Positions 53,203 through 63,210 of a stretch of 64,000 nt of DNA are shown piece by piece (position 1 is the first letter of the stretch; each line of letters opens with the position of its first letter). The position numbers were made by a program, and so were the translations under genes. The notes under the pieces are model-generated. The model ran no database searches, was not told the DNA's origin, and saw only the letters and a program-made list of their open reading frames with translations. The stretch is from Sphingomonas bisphenolicum (GTDB taxonomy: Bacteria; Pseudomonadota; Alphaproteobacteria; Sphingomonadales; Sphingomonadaceae): NCBI RefSeq assembly GCF_024349785.1, contig NZ_AP018817.1:2759501-2823500 (forward strand), in the 5' to 3' direction.

Positions 53203-53872
53203 GCTGAATCCCCTGTCTCGTCTTCATTGCATGGCGGCTGGCTTGTCGGAGGTCGCCCACTATTTCGGCGCTGAAATGCCGGTGCCGGTCGACTTGCCGT
53301 CCGAGACGACAGAGGGCGCTTGTGGCCTGGTGGTCTTCGAGAACAAAGGACGGCGCGTCATACGCGGTGTGAGCTGGGGCTTTCCCCGGCTTACCCGAGA
53401 GATGCGCGAGCGAGGCGAAGAGCCAGGGATCATCGGGTTGGTAGCGGATCTCACCAATCCGATGTGGGATCAGATGGCGCTCGATCCGCGTTATCGATGC
53501 CTGATCGTCATGAGCCATTTTGCAAACCCTGACGGCGTGCCCGGCGCGCGAACACGCACCTGGTTTTCGCTCAATCATATGCCGCTGATGGCCTGGGCCG
53601 GTTTCTGTCGGAACATCCCCGACCAAGGGCCGCGCTTTGCCGGCGTGTCGATGGACGCCAACGCTGCGGTCGCGCCGACCAATGATCGCATGCCCGTCCT
53701 GCTCGATCCGCACGAATATGACCGCTGGTTGCACAGCCCAATCCAGGATGTGATTGGCTTTCAGTTTCGTGCCCCCTTCTCCGCCGAGCGGTTCAAGGTC
53801 GAGAGGACGCAGGATCTGTGGAATAGCGGCAAGCGGCCGCCATCCGCCGACAAACAGCTGGCGCTGCTGTGA
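53162..53872 (+). CDS. SOS response-associated peptidase (HMCES/YedK) homologue, atypical N-terminus
   Basis: About 225-236 aa. SRAP-type features are present: LVVFENKGRRVIRGVSWGFPR, RCLIVMSHFANPDGVPG, the late active-site region NHMPLMAWAGFCRNI, and DRMPVLLDPHEYDRWL. SRAP proteins shield abasic sites in single-stranded DNA by forming a thiazolidine with Cys2. Here no start gives M-C at the N-terminus: frames at 53162 (ATG), 53180 (GTG) and 53204 (CTG, giving MNPLSRLH) all lack it, and the first Cys is in SRLHCMAAG. It may be an inactive or divergent member. It overlaps the upstream small gene and is linked to the AlkB-like gene by a TGATG overlap. Confidence 0.75.
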   Translation: MIRSWSVTTRSPGELNPLSRLHCMAAGLSEVAHYFGAEMPVPVDLPSETTEGACGLVVFENKGRRVIRGVSWGFPRLTREMRERGEEPGIIGLVADLTNPMWDQMALDPRYRCLIVMSHFANPDGVPGARTRTWFSLNHMPLMAWAGFCRNIPDQGPRFAGVSMDANAAVAPTNDRMPVLLDPHEYDRWLHSPIQDVIGFQFRAPFSAERFKVERTQDLWNSGKRPPSADKQLALL

Positions 53873-54477
53873 TGTCGGCAAACGGGCAGATCGACCTTTT
53901 TGCCCCGCCTCTCCTGCCGGGTCTTGGCTACGGACCTGATCTGGTAAGCGCAGAGGAAGAGGCCAGGCTTATTGACCGCATCAATCGCGCGCCGCTCACG
54001 CCCTTTCGCTTTCAGCAGTGGACCGGCAAGCGGCTCACCTGCAGCTATGGCTGGAGCTATGATTTTGAACATGGCCGGTTCGGGCCGACCGATCCCCTGC
54101 CCGACTGGCTGGTTCCGCTACGCGACCGCGCCGCGCGCTTCGCAGGTCTTGGCGCGGACAGTCTCGCCCAGGCATTGCTCATCCGCTACGATCCCGGCGC
54201 CGGCATTGGCTGGCACAAGGATCGGCCGGTATTCGAGCATGTCGTGGGCATCTCGCTTGGGGCACACACATCCATGCGTTTCCGTCGACGAACAGCGAAG
54301 GGATTTGAACGACGCGCAGTCCGGCTCGCGCCGCGATCCATCTATGTGATGAGCGACGAGGCGAGAGACGACTGGGAGCACAGCATCGCCGGAATGGATG
54401 AGCCGCGCTGGTCCATCACCTTCCGCAGCCTGAAGCCAGACTTTCAAAGACAAGTTGCCCCTTTGAGCGATGGCTGA
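53872..54477 (+). CDS. AlkB-like Fe(II)/2-oxoglutarate dioxygenase, copy 1
   Basis: A 201-aa repair dioxygenase. The iron ligands are WHKDRP (His and Asp) and the distal His in WEHSIAGM; the substrate-binding arginines are in RWSITFRSL. PFRFQQWTGKRLTCSYGWSYDF is the nucleotide-recognition lid region. It reverses 1-methyladenine and 3-methylcytosine-type damage in DNA. It overlaps the SRAP gene (TGATG) and the next gene (8 bp), so it is in the LexA-controlled operon. A paralogue (copy 2) lies at 59053. Confidence 0.9.
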   Translation: MSANGQIDLFAPPLLPGLGYGPDLVSAEEEARLIDRINRAPLTPFRFQQWTGKRLTCSYGWSYDFEHGRFGPTDPLPDWLVPLRDRAARFAGLGADSLAQALLIRYDPGAGIGWHKDRPVFEHVVGISLGAHTSMRFRRRTAKGFERRAVRLAPRSIYVMSDEARDDWEHSIAGMDEPRWSITFRSLKPDFQRQVAPLSDG

Positions 54478-54814
54478 ACGCCCTTTTCAGCCTGTGACGC
54501 CCGATGGCCGATATTTCGTGGTTCGCGGGCGTCTTTGGCGCATGAGCAATCCGGCGCTGTCCCAGGCAAAGCGCGAAGCGCTCGTGCACGATCTCATGGA
54601 TGCTCGCAGAGCCGTAGCCCGCGCGAACAGAGAGGCGGATAAACAGACTGAAGTGGCGGCCCGCAAAGCCGTCGATCAGGCCAAGCAAGCACTGGGCGAA
54701 CGTGGTCCGGTCTGGTGGGATGACGGCGCGCCGGATTACAACCGGCATATGGTGCGCAATACGCCTTATCGCCCCTGGTTCGACGCTCTATCCGGCAAGC
54801 CCGGCCCAGCTTGA
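54470..54814 (+). CDS. Conserved hypothetical protein of AlkB operon
   Basis: A 114-aa protein (MAERPFQPVTPDGRYFVVRGRLWRMSNPALS). It has an N-terminal strand-rich motif with YFVVRGRLWR, a long basic helix (about 30-75), and a C-terminal VWWDDGAPDYNRHMVRNTPY. The sequence is widely conserved in Alphaproteobacteria with no established function (from memory). Its ATG overlaps the AlkB stop. The operon ends with the intrinsic terminator at 54922. Association with AlkB and SRAP suggests a small DNA-repair accessory role, as inference. Confidence 0.7.
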   Translation: MAERPFQPVTPDGRYFVVRGRLWRMSNPALSQAKREALVHDLMDARRAVARANREADKQTEVAARKAVDQAKQALGERGPVWWDDGAPDYNRHMVRNTPYRPWFDALSGKPGPA

Positions 54815-54921
54815 TCGTTGCGTGGGATGCAATCAGGTTGCACGCCTTCGCATTTGTCGAGCGCCGCCGCTGGTGCGAAAGGGGTTCTGCCTTTCAGGCA
54901 TCCTCTCCTAAAAACTCATCG

Positions 54922-54952
54922 GGCTGGTCGTCACGCGATCAGCCTTTTTTTT
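54922..54952 (+). terminator. Intrinsic terminator of the AlkB operon
   Basis: GGCTGGTCG (54922-54930) pairs with CGATCAGCC (54936-54944) with one G-T mismatch, followed by an 8-T run (54945-54952). It is about 105 bp after the last plus-strand gene. Confidence 0.75.
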
Positions 54953-54976
54953 GGTGACTGTGGTTTTGGCGCGCGG

Positions 54977-55162
54977 TCAAAGGCCTGCCTGCCGCTCAGG
55001 ATTAAGCAGTTCGGCCACAGCATCGTAGCTGTCGCTGATCTCCAGCTCCCGCCCATCTGCGAAATGGATGCGCGTACCGACTTCGCATGGCTCGAAATAA
55101 TCAAGCTGATCAAGGTTGATGGTGACTGGCCTACCGTCCGGCAAGGTGAATTCAGCAATCAT
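54977..55162 (-). CDS. Small FlbD-like hypothetical protein
   Basis: A 61-aa protein (MIAEFTLPDGRPVTINLDQLDYFEPCEVG) with a compact strand-strand-helix pattern. It resembles the short FlbD/DUF-type domain found in many bacteria; no specific function can be assigned. It is near the end of a run of small minus-strand genes from 55657. Confidence 0.55.
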   Translation of the reverse strand: MIAEFTLPDGRPVTINLDQLDYFEPCEVGTRIHFADGRELEISDSYDAVAELLNPERQAGL

Positions 55163-55174
55163 GGCCGCCTCGCC

Positions 55175-55294
55175 TCACTGATATCCGCCTTCATCCTCGC
55201 GCTTTTCAGCAGCGTTCTTCTGCGCCTCCTCAAGTTCGTCCTGCTTGTCATCCGACGTGCTGTTTTCGGGGTTTTCCTTGGGATCCGGGATCAT
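55175..55294 (-). CDS. Very small acidic hydrophilic protein
   Basis: A 39-aa peptide (MIPDPKENPENSTSDDKQDELEEAQ...) with AGGAG 6 nt upstream of the ATG at 55294; an ATG at 55297 is also possible. It is almost entirely charged and probably disordered. Sphingomonads carry similar tiny stress peptides. It lies in line with the neighbouring minus-strand genes, 12 bp upstream of the FlbD-like gene. Confidence 0.55.
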   Translation of the reverse strand: MIPDPKENPENSTSDDKQDELEEAQKNAAEKREDEGGYQ

Positions 55295-55351
55295 CATGCT
55301 CTCCTGTGCTGGACGATGAGGAAGCGATCCCATCGCCGCTTGGTTCCGAAA

Positions 55352-55657
55352 TCAGGGTCTAGGGCCCCGGCTATCGGACCATTGCGCGTGTTCGAGTGCC
55401 ACGTTGACGGGGGTCTTCAAGGCCGCCCAGCCGCTCGCCAGCACATCATTGCTCTCTTTGGCATGCCGCCCTTCAGCCAGGGACCCGGTGATATGATAAT
55501 GGCTGCCGTCTCCGCGATGGGTGTGCCCATCAATCTCGACGATCAGCGCCTGGCCCCCTTCATCATCGTCGGCAATCCCGACGATCTTTCCGGCCTTCGC
55601 CTGCGGGTGCGGCGTCTGCTCATCAGTGCCGAGGCGCAGCGTCACAGAGCCTGCCAT
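55352..55657 (-). CDS. Conserved hypothetical protein fused to xthA remnant junction
   Basis: A 101-aa protein from the ATG at 55657 (MAGSVTLRLGTDEQTPHPQAKAG). The core (IVGIADDDEGGQALIVEID..., THYHIT-like SHYHITGSLAEGR, ESNDVLASGW and PVNVALEHAQW) matches a small sphingomonad family known to me without function. Its first codons lie at a recombination junction: the immediately upstream bases encode the N-terminus of exonuclease III. A GTG a few codons downstream may be the original start. Probably expressed from whatever promoter the junction brought. Confidence 0.6.
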   Translation of the reverse strand: MAGSVTLRLGTDEQTPHPQAKAGKIVGIADDDEGGQALIVEIDGHTHRGDGSHYHITGSLAEGRHAKESNDVLASGWAALKTPVNVALEHAQWSDSRGPRP

Positions 55658-55691
55658 TGACCCCATTCACATTATAGGTGGCGATTTTCAA
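55647..55691 (-). pseudogene. xthA: Exonuclease III N-terminal fragment
   Basis: Fifteen codons on the minus strand read LKIATYNVNGVNGRL, the invariant N-terminus of ExoIII/XthA (TTG start in place of ATG), then break off into the unrelated gene at 55657. The matching C-terminal part lies at 59651-60060 on the opposite strand. The fragment overlaps the 3' end of the truncated ligD copy by 20 bp. Confidence 0.6.
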
Positions 55692-56607
55692 AGGTTGGGC
55701 ACGATTGATCGGCGCGGCCCCAGCCGGACAGAGCCTTTGAAGTCGCTCGCTTCGCCAGCGCTTTGCCATCAGCGATGGTGAAGTGGGAGGGCTTGTCGAT
55801 CGTCTCCATTTCCTTCCAGCTAAGCGGCGCCGCGACCGGGGCGCCGGGACGGGCGCGGGCGCTGTAAGGCATGACCGCCGTCGCGCCGCGCTGGTTACGC
55901 AGATAATCGACGAAGATGCGGCCATTGCGCTGGGCCTTGGGGAGCGCTGCGGTGAAATGCTCCGGATCATTTTGCGCCACGGCTTTCGCCAGACGGTGGG
56001 CGAAGTCCTTGATCTCGGCCCAGTCGGCCCGCGGCGTCAGCGGCGCTGTCACATGCACGCCCTTTCCACCGGTCAGCATCGGAAAGGTCGCAAGGCCGAT
56101 CGAGGCCAATATGTCGCGAAACTGGAAGGCAGCCGATCGCACGGCTTCGAAGTCCAGCCCCTCATCGGGATCAACGTCGAAGACCAGGCGATCGGCCTTC
56201 TCGACATCTTCGATCCGCACGCCCCAGCCATGAAATTCGATCGTACCCATCTGGACGCAGGTCAGAAGGCCCTCAGGCGTATCTATATAAAGATAGGCTT
56301 CCTCATGACAGACCTTCTCCGTGATGCCGATGTGGCGCACCGCATCGCCAAAGGACTCGGCATCATGCTTCTGGAAGAAGCATTTCTTCGCCCGCCCCTG
56401 CGTACAGCGCACGAGGCTGATCGGTCGCGACCCAGCCCAGGGAAGCATCAGGGGCGCGATCTGCGCAAAATAGTCTGCAAGCGCGCCCTTGGTGATGCTG
56501 CTTTCGGGAAAGATGACCCGCTCTCGGTTTCTGATGGCGACCGGCGACGAGAGCTGCGCCGCCGGCTTTTCCAGAACCACCGCCTCAGGCTTCTTGTCTT
56601 CGCGTAG
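55672..56607 (-). pseudogene. ligD: LigD copy 2, truncated to its polymerase domain
   Basis: The reading frame matches the LigD of 22925 from LREDKKPEAVV onward (the linker) through the whole primase-polymerase domain (RVIFPESSITKGALADYF, DVDPDEGLD, MPYSARARPGAP), but the phosphoesterase and ligase domains are absent. The frame's own first 20 codons are the arm of the adjacent insertion sequence, so the fragment is 5'-truncated exactly at the element's left end. The C-terminus also departs from the usual GRADQLLPDL, reading GRADQSCPTFENRHL. The polymerase core looks intact, so a free polymerase could still be made if transcribed. Confidence 0.85.
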
Positions 56608-56609
56608 GC

Positions 56610-56686
56610 TGTTGATTGCCACTGAGATGTGACCCGGGGTTTCCATTGAGAAGTGGCTCTGAATCACTTTTGCTGCTGGTGATGGT
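56610..56686 (+). repeat. Left terminal inverted repeat block
   Basis: It matches the reverse complement of 58272-58358 over almost its entire length. It includes two CACTGAGA-type repeats. The truncated ligD frame reads through it. Confidence 0.8.
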
Positions 56687-56718
56687 ATCCTTCCCCCGCT
56701 TTACTGGGAGGATCTGTC

Positions 56719-58272
56719 ATGCACGGGCGATTTCAACGAGCGCGTCTTGCCCCTGAAGGCTTTGCGGTGGTGTCGCTGCAGGGTGTCGGAGATGATTTCC
56801 ATATTCAACTGCGTTCTCGCTGCCTTTCAGGCGTTTGTCCGGATTGTGGCCGCCCAAGCCAGCGAGTTCAGAGCCGGTATGTGCGGAGACCTTCGGATTT
56901 ACAGTTGGCGGGCCGCCGTGTCGTTCTAACGATCCAGGCGCGCCGCTTCTGGTGTGACGCGGTCGTGTGCGGTCGACGCATCTTCTGCGAACGGTTCGAT
57001 GTAGGTGTCCTGGCGCGATATGGCCGGCGTACTCAACGTCTTGAGACAATTGTCCACCATCTGGGCCTCGCATTGGGCGGGAGACCTGGAGCCGCATTTG
57101 CCAACCGTCTAATGGTGCCGGTGAGCAAGGACACTTTGCTGCGGGTGGTGCGGCGGCACGCTGTTGATCGATGTGACGACCTCCATGTTGTCGGTATTGA
57201 TGATTTTGCCTTCCGCCGAGGTCAGACTTACGGAACGATTGTCTGCGATCTGGAGCGCCGCAAGCCGGTCACCCTTCTGCCTGATCGAGCACTGGAAACG
57301 TCACGGGCCTGGCTTGCCAAACGCCCGTCCATATCCATCGTCGCTCGAGACCGCGGCGGCGGTTATGGTGAGGCGATCGCACGAGGGCTCCCTCATGCCG
57401 AGCAGGTTGCCGATCGTTGGCATCTCATGGAAAATTCGAGCCGAGCCTTTCTCGACGCCGTCAGCAAATCCATGCGGCAGATCAGGCAAGCGGTCGGCAG
57501 CAATGTCGTCGACCCCAAGCTTCTCACCTATGCTGAGAAGCTGCAGTACGAAGGTTACCTTCGTCGTCAGGAAACCAATGAGGCAATCCAGGAACTGGCC
57601 AAAAGCGGCACTTCCATCCGGCAGATTGTCCGGCAGACTGGTCACAGCCGCAAACTCGTTCGGGACGTCCTACGCGGACAGCGCCTAGACGTCTTTCGTA
57701 CTCGGCCAAGCGCTCTGGACAGTTGGTTGCCGTGGCTGAACGAGCGCTGGGATACCGGATCCCGCAACGCCTTGGCGCTCTGGCGTGAGATGCGTGCAGA
57801 AGGTTTTGTTGGACAGCGAGGGATCGTCTCGCAGTGGGCTCAACGGCGCCGCCTCGCTGAAAAGGCCGGCCAAAGCGGCCTTATGCGCACACCCTCGGCG
57901 CGGGTTCTGGCTCGCCTGATGACCTCCGCTCAGGATGGATTGGGCAAATCAGATGCCATCCTCGTTGCCGTCATCGAGAACTGTGTCCCTGAGTTGGTGA
58001 CGGCACGCAAAGCAATCGGCGATTTCCAATCGATGATCAGATCAAAGTCAGCCGCGAAACTTGATGGGTGGATCGAGCTGGCCAAGGACAGCCTTGTCGC
58101 TTCCTTTGTCAACGGTGTAGAAAAGGACCTGATTGCGGTACGCAACGCGATCATTTCACCGTGGTCAAATGGGCAGACCGAGGGCCAAATCACTCGCCTC
58201 AAGCTGATAAAACGACAGATGTATGGTCGAGCGAAGCTGGACCTGCTGCGCGCTCGCGTGGTCGGCGTATGA
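56719..58272 (+). CDS. ISL3-family transposase
   Basis: A 517-aa transposase. The N-terminal zinc finger has CPDCGRPSQRVQSRYVRRPSD (about 41-61) and FWCDAVVCGRRIFCERF; the DDE core has GIDDFAFRRGQTYGT, VARDRGGGYGEAI and the ADRWHLMEN motif; the C-terminal SNGQTEGQITRLKLIKRQMYGRAKLDLLRARV is a hallmark of the ISL3 family. It is complete and may be active. The stop codon is at the start of the right terminal block. Confidence 0.97.
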   Translation: MHGRFQRARLAPEGFAVVSLQGVGDDFHIQLRSRCLSGVCPDCGRPSQRVQSRYVRRPSDLQLAGRRVVLTIQARRFWCDAVVCGRRIFCERFDVGVLARYGRRTQRLETIVHHLGLALGGRPGAAFANRLMVPVSKDTLLRVVRRHAVDRCDDLHVVGIDDFAFRRGQTYGTIVCDLERRKPVTLLPDRALETSRAWLAKRPSISIVARDRGGGYGEAIARGLPHAEQVADRWHLMENSSRAFLDAVSKSMRQIRQAVGSNVVDPKLLTYAEKLQYEGYLRRQETNEAIQELAKSGTSIRQIVRQTGHSRKLVRDVLRGQRLDVFRTRPSALDSWLPWLNERWDTGSRNALALWREMRAEGFVGQRGIVSQWAQRRRLAEKAGQSGLMRTPSARVLARLMTSAQDGLGKSDAILVAVIENCVPELVTARKAIGDFQSMIRSKSAAKLDGWIELAKDSLVASFVNGVEKDLIAVRNAIISPWSNGQTEGQITRLKLIKRQMYGRAKLDLLRARVVGV

Positions 58273-58358
58273 CCATCACCAGCAGCAAAAGTGATTCAGA
58301 GCCACTTCTCAGTGGAAACTTATAGCGCCCCCGGGTCACATCTCAGTGGCAATCAACA
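58272..58358 (-). repeat. Right terminal inverted repeat block
   Basis: Reverse complement of the left block with about 10 extra bases (GCGCTATAAG read from the right) between the two CACTGAGA repeats. The transposase gene ends at its inner boundary. Confidence 0.8.
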
Positions 58359-58428
58359 CATGAGCCTGATTGAAATTACGCACACCCTGTCCCGCGCCAT
58401 TGCGGCGTAAGGACAGACTTGACCGCAA

Positions 58429-58974
58429 TTATCCTTCCCACCGCGTCATGGCCGCACGATAGGCCTTCTCCTCGCGGTCGCGCCGATCCTCAAGCCGGGA
58501 GCGCGCGCGATCGCGTTCCTCCCGAACCTGCTCCCGCTCTTTCCTGAGAGCATCAATGCGCGCGTCGATATCGGACAATCTGCGCGCGAAAATGTCATCT
58601 ATCTTCGCAATGCCTTCCTCTATCTTGCTAAGCTTCGCGCGGCTGGCCTTGGGCTTGTGGTCTGGCGGCGGCGTTGCTTCCTTTAGGTTCCGGGCGGGTG
58701 GTCGCTTGCCTCTGGCGCTGGGCGCGATTTTTACTTTGCCTGCCGCGGCGAGATGCTCGGCCGATGTACCGCGCGGCGTGCGGATGACCCTACCCGGCTG
58801 GGCCAGCGCCGCCCTCGTCAATACAGGATCGGTGACCTGCTCGGCGATGCCGCTGGCGAAGAGATCGGAGCGGGCGCCCCAGGCCTCCAGCGCGGCCTTC
58901 CTGCTGGTCACTGCTACAAAGGCATCTTGAAAGCCCGCTGAAGTGCGGAAAACCTTGAGAGGACGCTTTGCCAT
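58429..58974 (-). CDS. Hypothetical protein, 'TolA-like' coiled-coil type
   Basis: A 181-aa protein. The ATG at 58974 gives MAKRPLKVFRTSAGFQDAFVAVTSRKAALEAWGARSDLF, a conserved alphaproteobacterial N-terminal domain. The C-terminal half (about 110-175) is a strongly basic/acidic coiled coil (IDALRKEREQVREERDRARSRLEDRRDREEKAY). Related genes are often labelled 'cell envelope biogenesis protein TolA', but there is no TolA domain, so I do not adopt the name. It is divergent from AlkB copy 2. Confidence 0.7.
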   Translation of the reverse strand: MAKRPLKVFRTSAGFQDAFVAVTSRKAALEAWGARSDLFASGIAEQVTDPVLTRAALAQPGRVIRTPRGTSAEHLAAAGKVKIAPSARGKRPPARNLKEATPPPDHKPKASRAKLSKIEEGIAKIDDIFARRLSDIDARIDALRKEREQVREERDRARSRLEDRRDREEKAYRAAMTRWEG

Positions 58975-59052
58975 GCCGCCCATAACGCATCGCAGGCTAT
59001 GGCGGTTCGACACACAGTCGCAACTCTTTGGGCGCGGCACCATATAAGAACC

Positions 59053-59649
59053 ATGCAACAGGCCGATCTTTTCGACACAGCCTCTGGATTGCCCACCGGG
59101 CCGGAAGGTCTGACCTATCGATCCGACGTCATCGATACCGCCACCGAAGCGCACCTCATTGCCGCGGTCGATGCATTGCCGCTCGCCCCATTTCGGTTTC
59201 AGGGTTGGCTCGGCAAGCGCCTGACCTGTTCGTTCGGCTGGTCCTATGATTTCGACACCGCGCAGGTCGCGGCAGCCCCGCCGATTCCCGACTGGCTGAT
59301 GCCGATAAGGCGCAAAGCGGCGGAACTGCTCGCGATCGGCGAGGCTGAGCTCGTTCAGGCGCTGCTGATCCGCTACGATCCGGGCGCGGGTATCGGATGG
59401 CATCGAGATCGGCCGATCTTCGGCCATGTCGCCGGTCTGTCGCTGGGTGCGCCGGCCACGCTGCGGTTGCGGCGGCGCAGGGAGAACGGATTCGATCGCC
59501 ACCCTGTCTCATTGGCGCGCCGATCCCTTTATGGGCTGTCCGGCCCCGTACGCACTCTATGGGAGCACAGCATCGCGCCTATGGAGGATACCCGCTGGTC
59601 AATCACCTTCCGCAGCCTGACGGATAAGGGACGCAGGCTGCTCGGCTGA
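59053..59649 (+). CDS. AlkB-like Fe(II)/2-oxoglutarate dioxygenase, copy 2
   Basis: A 198-aa paralogue of the gene at 53872. I use the ATG at 59053 (MQQADLFDTASG). The iron ligands WHRDRP and WEHSIAPM and the terminal RWSITFRSL arginines are conserved. The lid region is different (DTAQVAAAPPIPDW versus GRFGPTDPLPDW), so substrate range may differ. It is followed at once by the exonuclease III remnant; no LexA box was found upstream, unlike copy 1. Confidence 0.9.
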   Translation: MQQADLFDTASGLPTGPEGLTYRSDVIDTATEAHLIAAVDALPLAPFRFQGWLGKRLTCSFGWSYDFDTAQVAAAPPIPDWLMPIRRKAAELLAIGEAELVQALLIRYDPGAGIGWHRDRPIFGHVAGLSLGAPATLRLRRRRENGFDRHPVSLARRSLYGLSGPVRTLWEHSIAPMEDTRWSITFRSLTDKGRRLLG

Positions 59650-59650
59650 A

Positions 59651-60050
59651 TTGCGTAACCTGCCTTCGCCGCCAGCGCTCTCATTAATCGAACTGGATGC
59701 GCCGGTCGTTTGCCTCGGCGACTTCAACGTCATGCCGACCGACCTCGACGTCTATGCGCCCGATCGGTGGCGGGAGGACGCGCTGTTCGCGCCGGAAATA
59801 AGGGCGGCCTATGCGCGGCTGATCGACCAGGGATGGCAGAATGCCCTGCGGCATCGGCATTCGCATGAGACGATCTACACCTTCTGGAAATATCTGCGGC
59901 AATCATTCGCGCGCAATGCGGGTTACGGATTGACCATATCCTGCTGAACCCCGTCGCTGCGGCGCGGCTGACGTCGGCGCAGGTAGATATTGCGCCGCGC
60001 AGCTGGGAGAAGACCAGCGATCATGCGCCGGTCTGGATCGATCTTTCGGA

Positions 60051-60060
<10 letters not shown>
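59651..60060 (+). pseudogene. xthA: Exonuclease III C-terminal fragment, frameshifted
   Basis: The fragment begins directly after the AlkB copy 2 stop and reads DAPVVCLGDFNVMPTDLDVYAPDRW, then QNALRHRHSHETIYTFWKYLRQSFARNAG. Continuation to RIDHILLNP, SAQVDIAPRSWEKTSDHAPVW needs one base missing in GGTTACGG (59921-59928). The gene lacks its N-terminal ~half, including the first catalytic residues; the very first codons occur on the other strand at 55691. The stop overlaps the nadE stop tail-to-tail by about 10 bp, showing the original convergent order. Confidence 0.85.
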
Positions 60061-62091
<2,031 letters not shown>

Positions 62092-62105
<14 letters not shown>

Positions 62106-62616
62106 CGGCCTGCCTCATCATATCCAACGCCACGCGCAGCGCGTTTATGCGCACCGGTCCGCGCCCGATATCGCCGAAATGCTCGACCCGATGCACTGTC
62201 TCGCCGCCCCGCCGCGCCCAGGCGAAATGGACTAGGCCCGCTTCCTTGCCCTTGGGGGCTTCCCCGGCATAGCCGGTCACGGCGAGCGCCACATCTCCGA
62301 GGGAGTGAGTGATGGCGCCCTGCGCCATCGCGACGGCAACCTCCTTGCTGACGGCACCGCAGCTGTCGATCCGCTCGCGCCTTATGCCCAGCAATGCGCA
62401 TTTTGATTCTTCGCTATAAACGACAAAGCCGCGTTCAAAGGCATGGCTCGCGCCTTCGATATCGGTCAGCAGCGAGGCGAGCAGGCCGCCGGTGCAGCTT
62501 TCGGCCGTCACCAGCTTCGCGCGGGCGGCGCAGGCGGCCTTCAGCAACGCGCCCGCCGCTTCTTCCACGTCGTCGGGAAGAACGGGTGAGAGCGTCTCCG
62601 CCTCTTGCTCGCTCAA
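62092..62616 (-). CDS. pncC: Nicotinamide-nucleotide amidohydrolase (CinA C-terminal type)
   Basis: A 174-aa protein of the standalone CinA C-terminal family. ESCTGGLLA (about 39-47) holds the catalytic Ser/Thr region, with VSKEVAVAMAQGA and VTGYAGEAPKGKEAGLVHFAWA typical of PncC. It converts nicotinamide mononucleotide to nicotinate mononucleotide. It is the middle gene of a minus-strand NAD operon, with 4-bp (ATGA) overlap upstream and 14-bp overlap with nadE; the pairing of salvage and final synthesis steps makes biochemical sense. Normal length for a CinA-like single-domain protein. Confidence 0.92.
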
Positions 62617-62873
62617 TGCGGCGAACGGCGCGATTTCGCGCCTGCCTCCTCCTGTCCGGCGCGGGTATCTTCTTCCTCGCCACGCCGGGTCATCGCCACG
62701 GGATCATAGTTGGACGGGATCGCGCCGCCGCTCATGGGATCGCGGTCCGGTTCGCGGTCCAGCGTATCGCTGGGACGACGAGCCGCGCCTTCGGGCTGGT
62801 TCTCCGTCGAGATATTGGGACTGCGGGTTGCCTGCGTCGGCACGTCGCGGGTCTTGCGGGCATCGTCGTTCAT
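62613..62873 (-). CDS. Small hydrophilic protein, first gene of NAD operon
   Basis: An 86-aa protein; ATG at 62873 with AAGGAG 6 nt upstream. It is rich in Asp/Glu/Arg/Pro (MNDDARKTRDVPTQATRS, then EPDRDPMSGGAIPSNYDP) and probably disordered. It overlaps the pncC start by ATGA. Such small proteins occur in sphingomonads in similar positions; function unknown. Confidence 0.65.
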   Translation of the reverse strand: MNDDARKTRDVPTQATRSPNISTENQPEGAARRPSDTLDREPDRDPMSGGAIPSNYDPVAMTRRGEEEDTRAGQEEAGAKSRRSPH

Positions 62874-63070
62874 CACACTCTCCTTGAGGCACTCAAGGAA
62901 AATGCGTGGCCTTGGTTCCCAACAATCTTCCTCACTTGGATCAGTGTCGTGCGAAACCCGCCGCAAAGAATTTTACTGATCAATTGGTCGGTGTTTCTTT
63001 GCGCGGAACATCATCACGTCTGTGCGCTGCCCTGCCCCGTGCCTAACAAATCTATGACTGATGTTCCCCT

Positions 63071-63208
63071 TCAGCCGACGCGGGCTGAGTATCGGCCCAT
63101 AGAAATAGGGCGAACTGACTTTGATTGGATCGCCGGTTGCCCTTCGATCATTGCCCTGATCCGCGTCGCGAGCGCTTCCATCGCAAACGGCTTGATTATC
63201 GGTTCCTC
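63071..63208 (-). pseudogene. C-terminal remnant of a response regulator
   Basis: Forty-five codons on the minus strand read EEPIIKPFAMEALATRIRAMIEGQ and on to a stop at 63071. This is the last helix of a receiver domain, including the conserved K-P-F. The homology stops abruptly at 63208, where the opposite strand begins the remnant of a histidine kinase. Confidence 0.7.
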
Positions 63209-63210
63209 AA

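Larger units (their letters stand above)
56610..58358. mobile_element. ISL3-family insertion sequence with composite ends
   Basis: The outermost bases are TGTTGATTGCC at 56610-56620 and its complement ending at 58358. The matching terminal blocks (56610-56686 and 58272-58358) are each ~77-87 bp, nearly identical apart from an extra ~10-nt segment in the right block and a C/T difference. Each block contains the repeats CCACTGAGATGTGACCC and CCAYTGAGAAGTGGC, then TCTGAATCAC and TTTTGCTGCTGGTGATGGT. The ISL3 transposase fills the interior. No direct target duplication is seen (left flank GCGTAGGC, right flank CATGAGCC). The outer part with TG...CA ends and CACTGAGA repeats resembles IS21-family ends (from memory), so the end structure may be composite. 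Confidence 0.8.

Noticed and set aside
58361..58411. Tiny plus-strand ORF (MSLIEITHTLSRAIAA) right of the IS
   Set aside because: Sixteen codons without a ribosome site; it contains no LigD sequence, so it is not the missing 5' half of the truncated copy.
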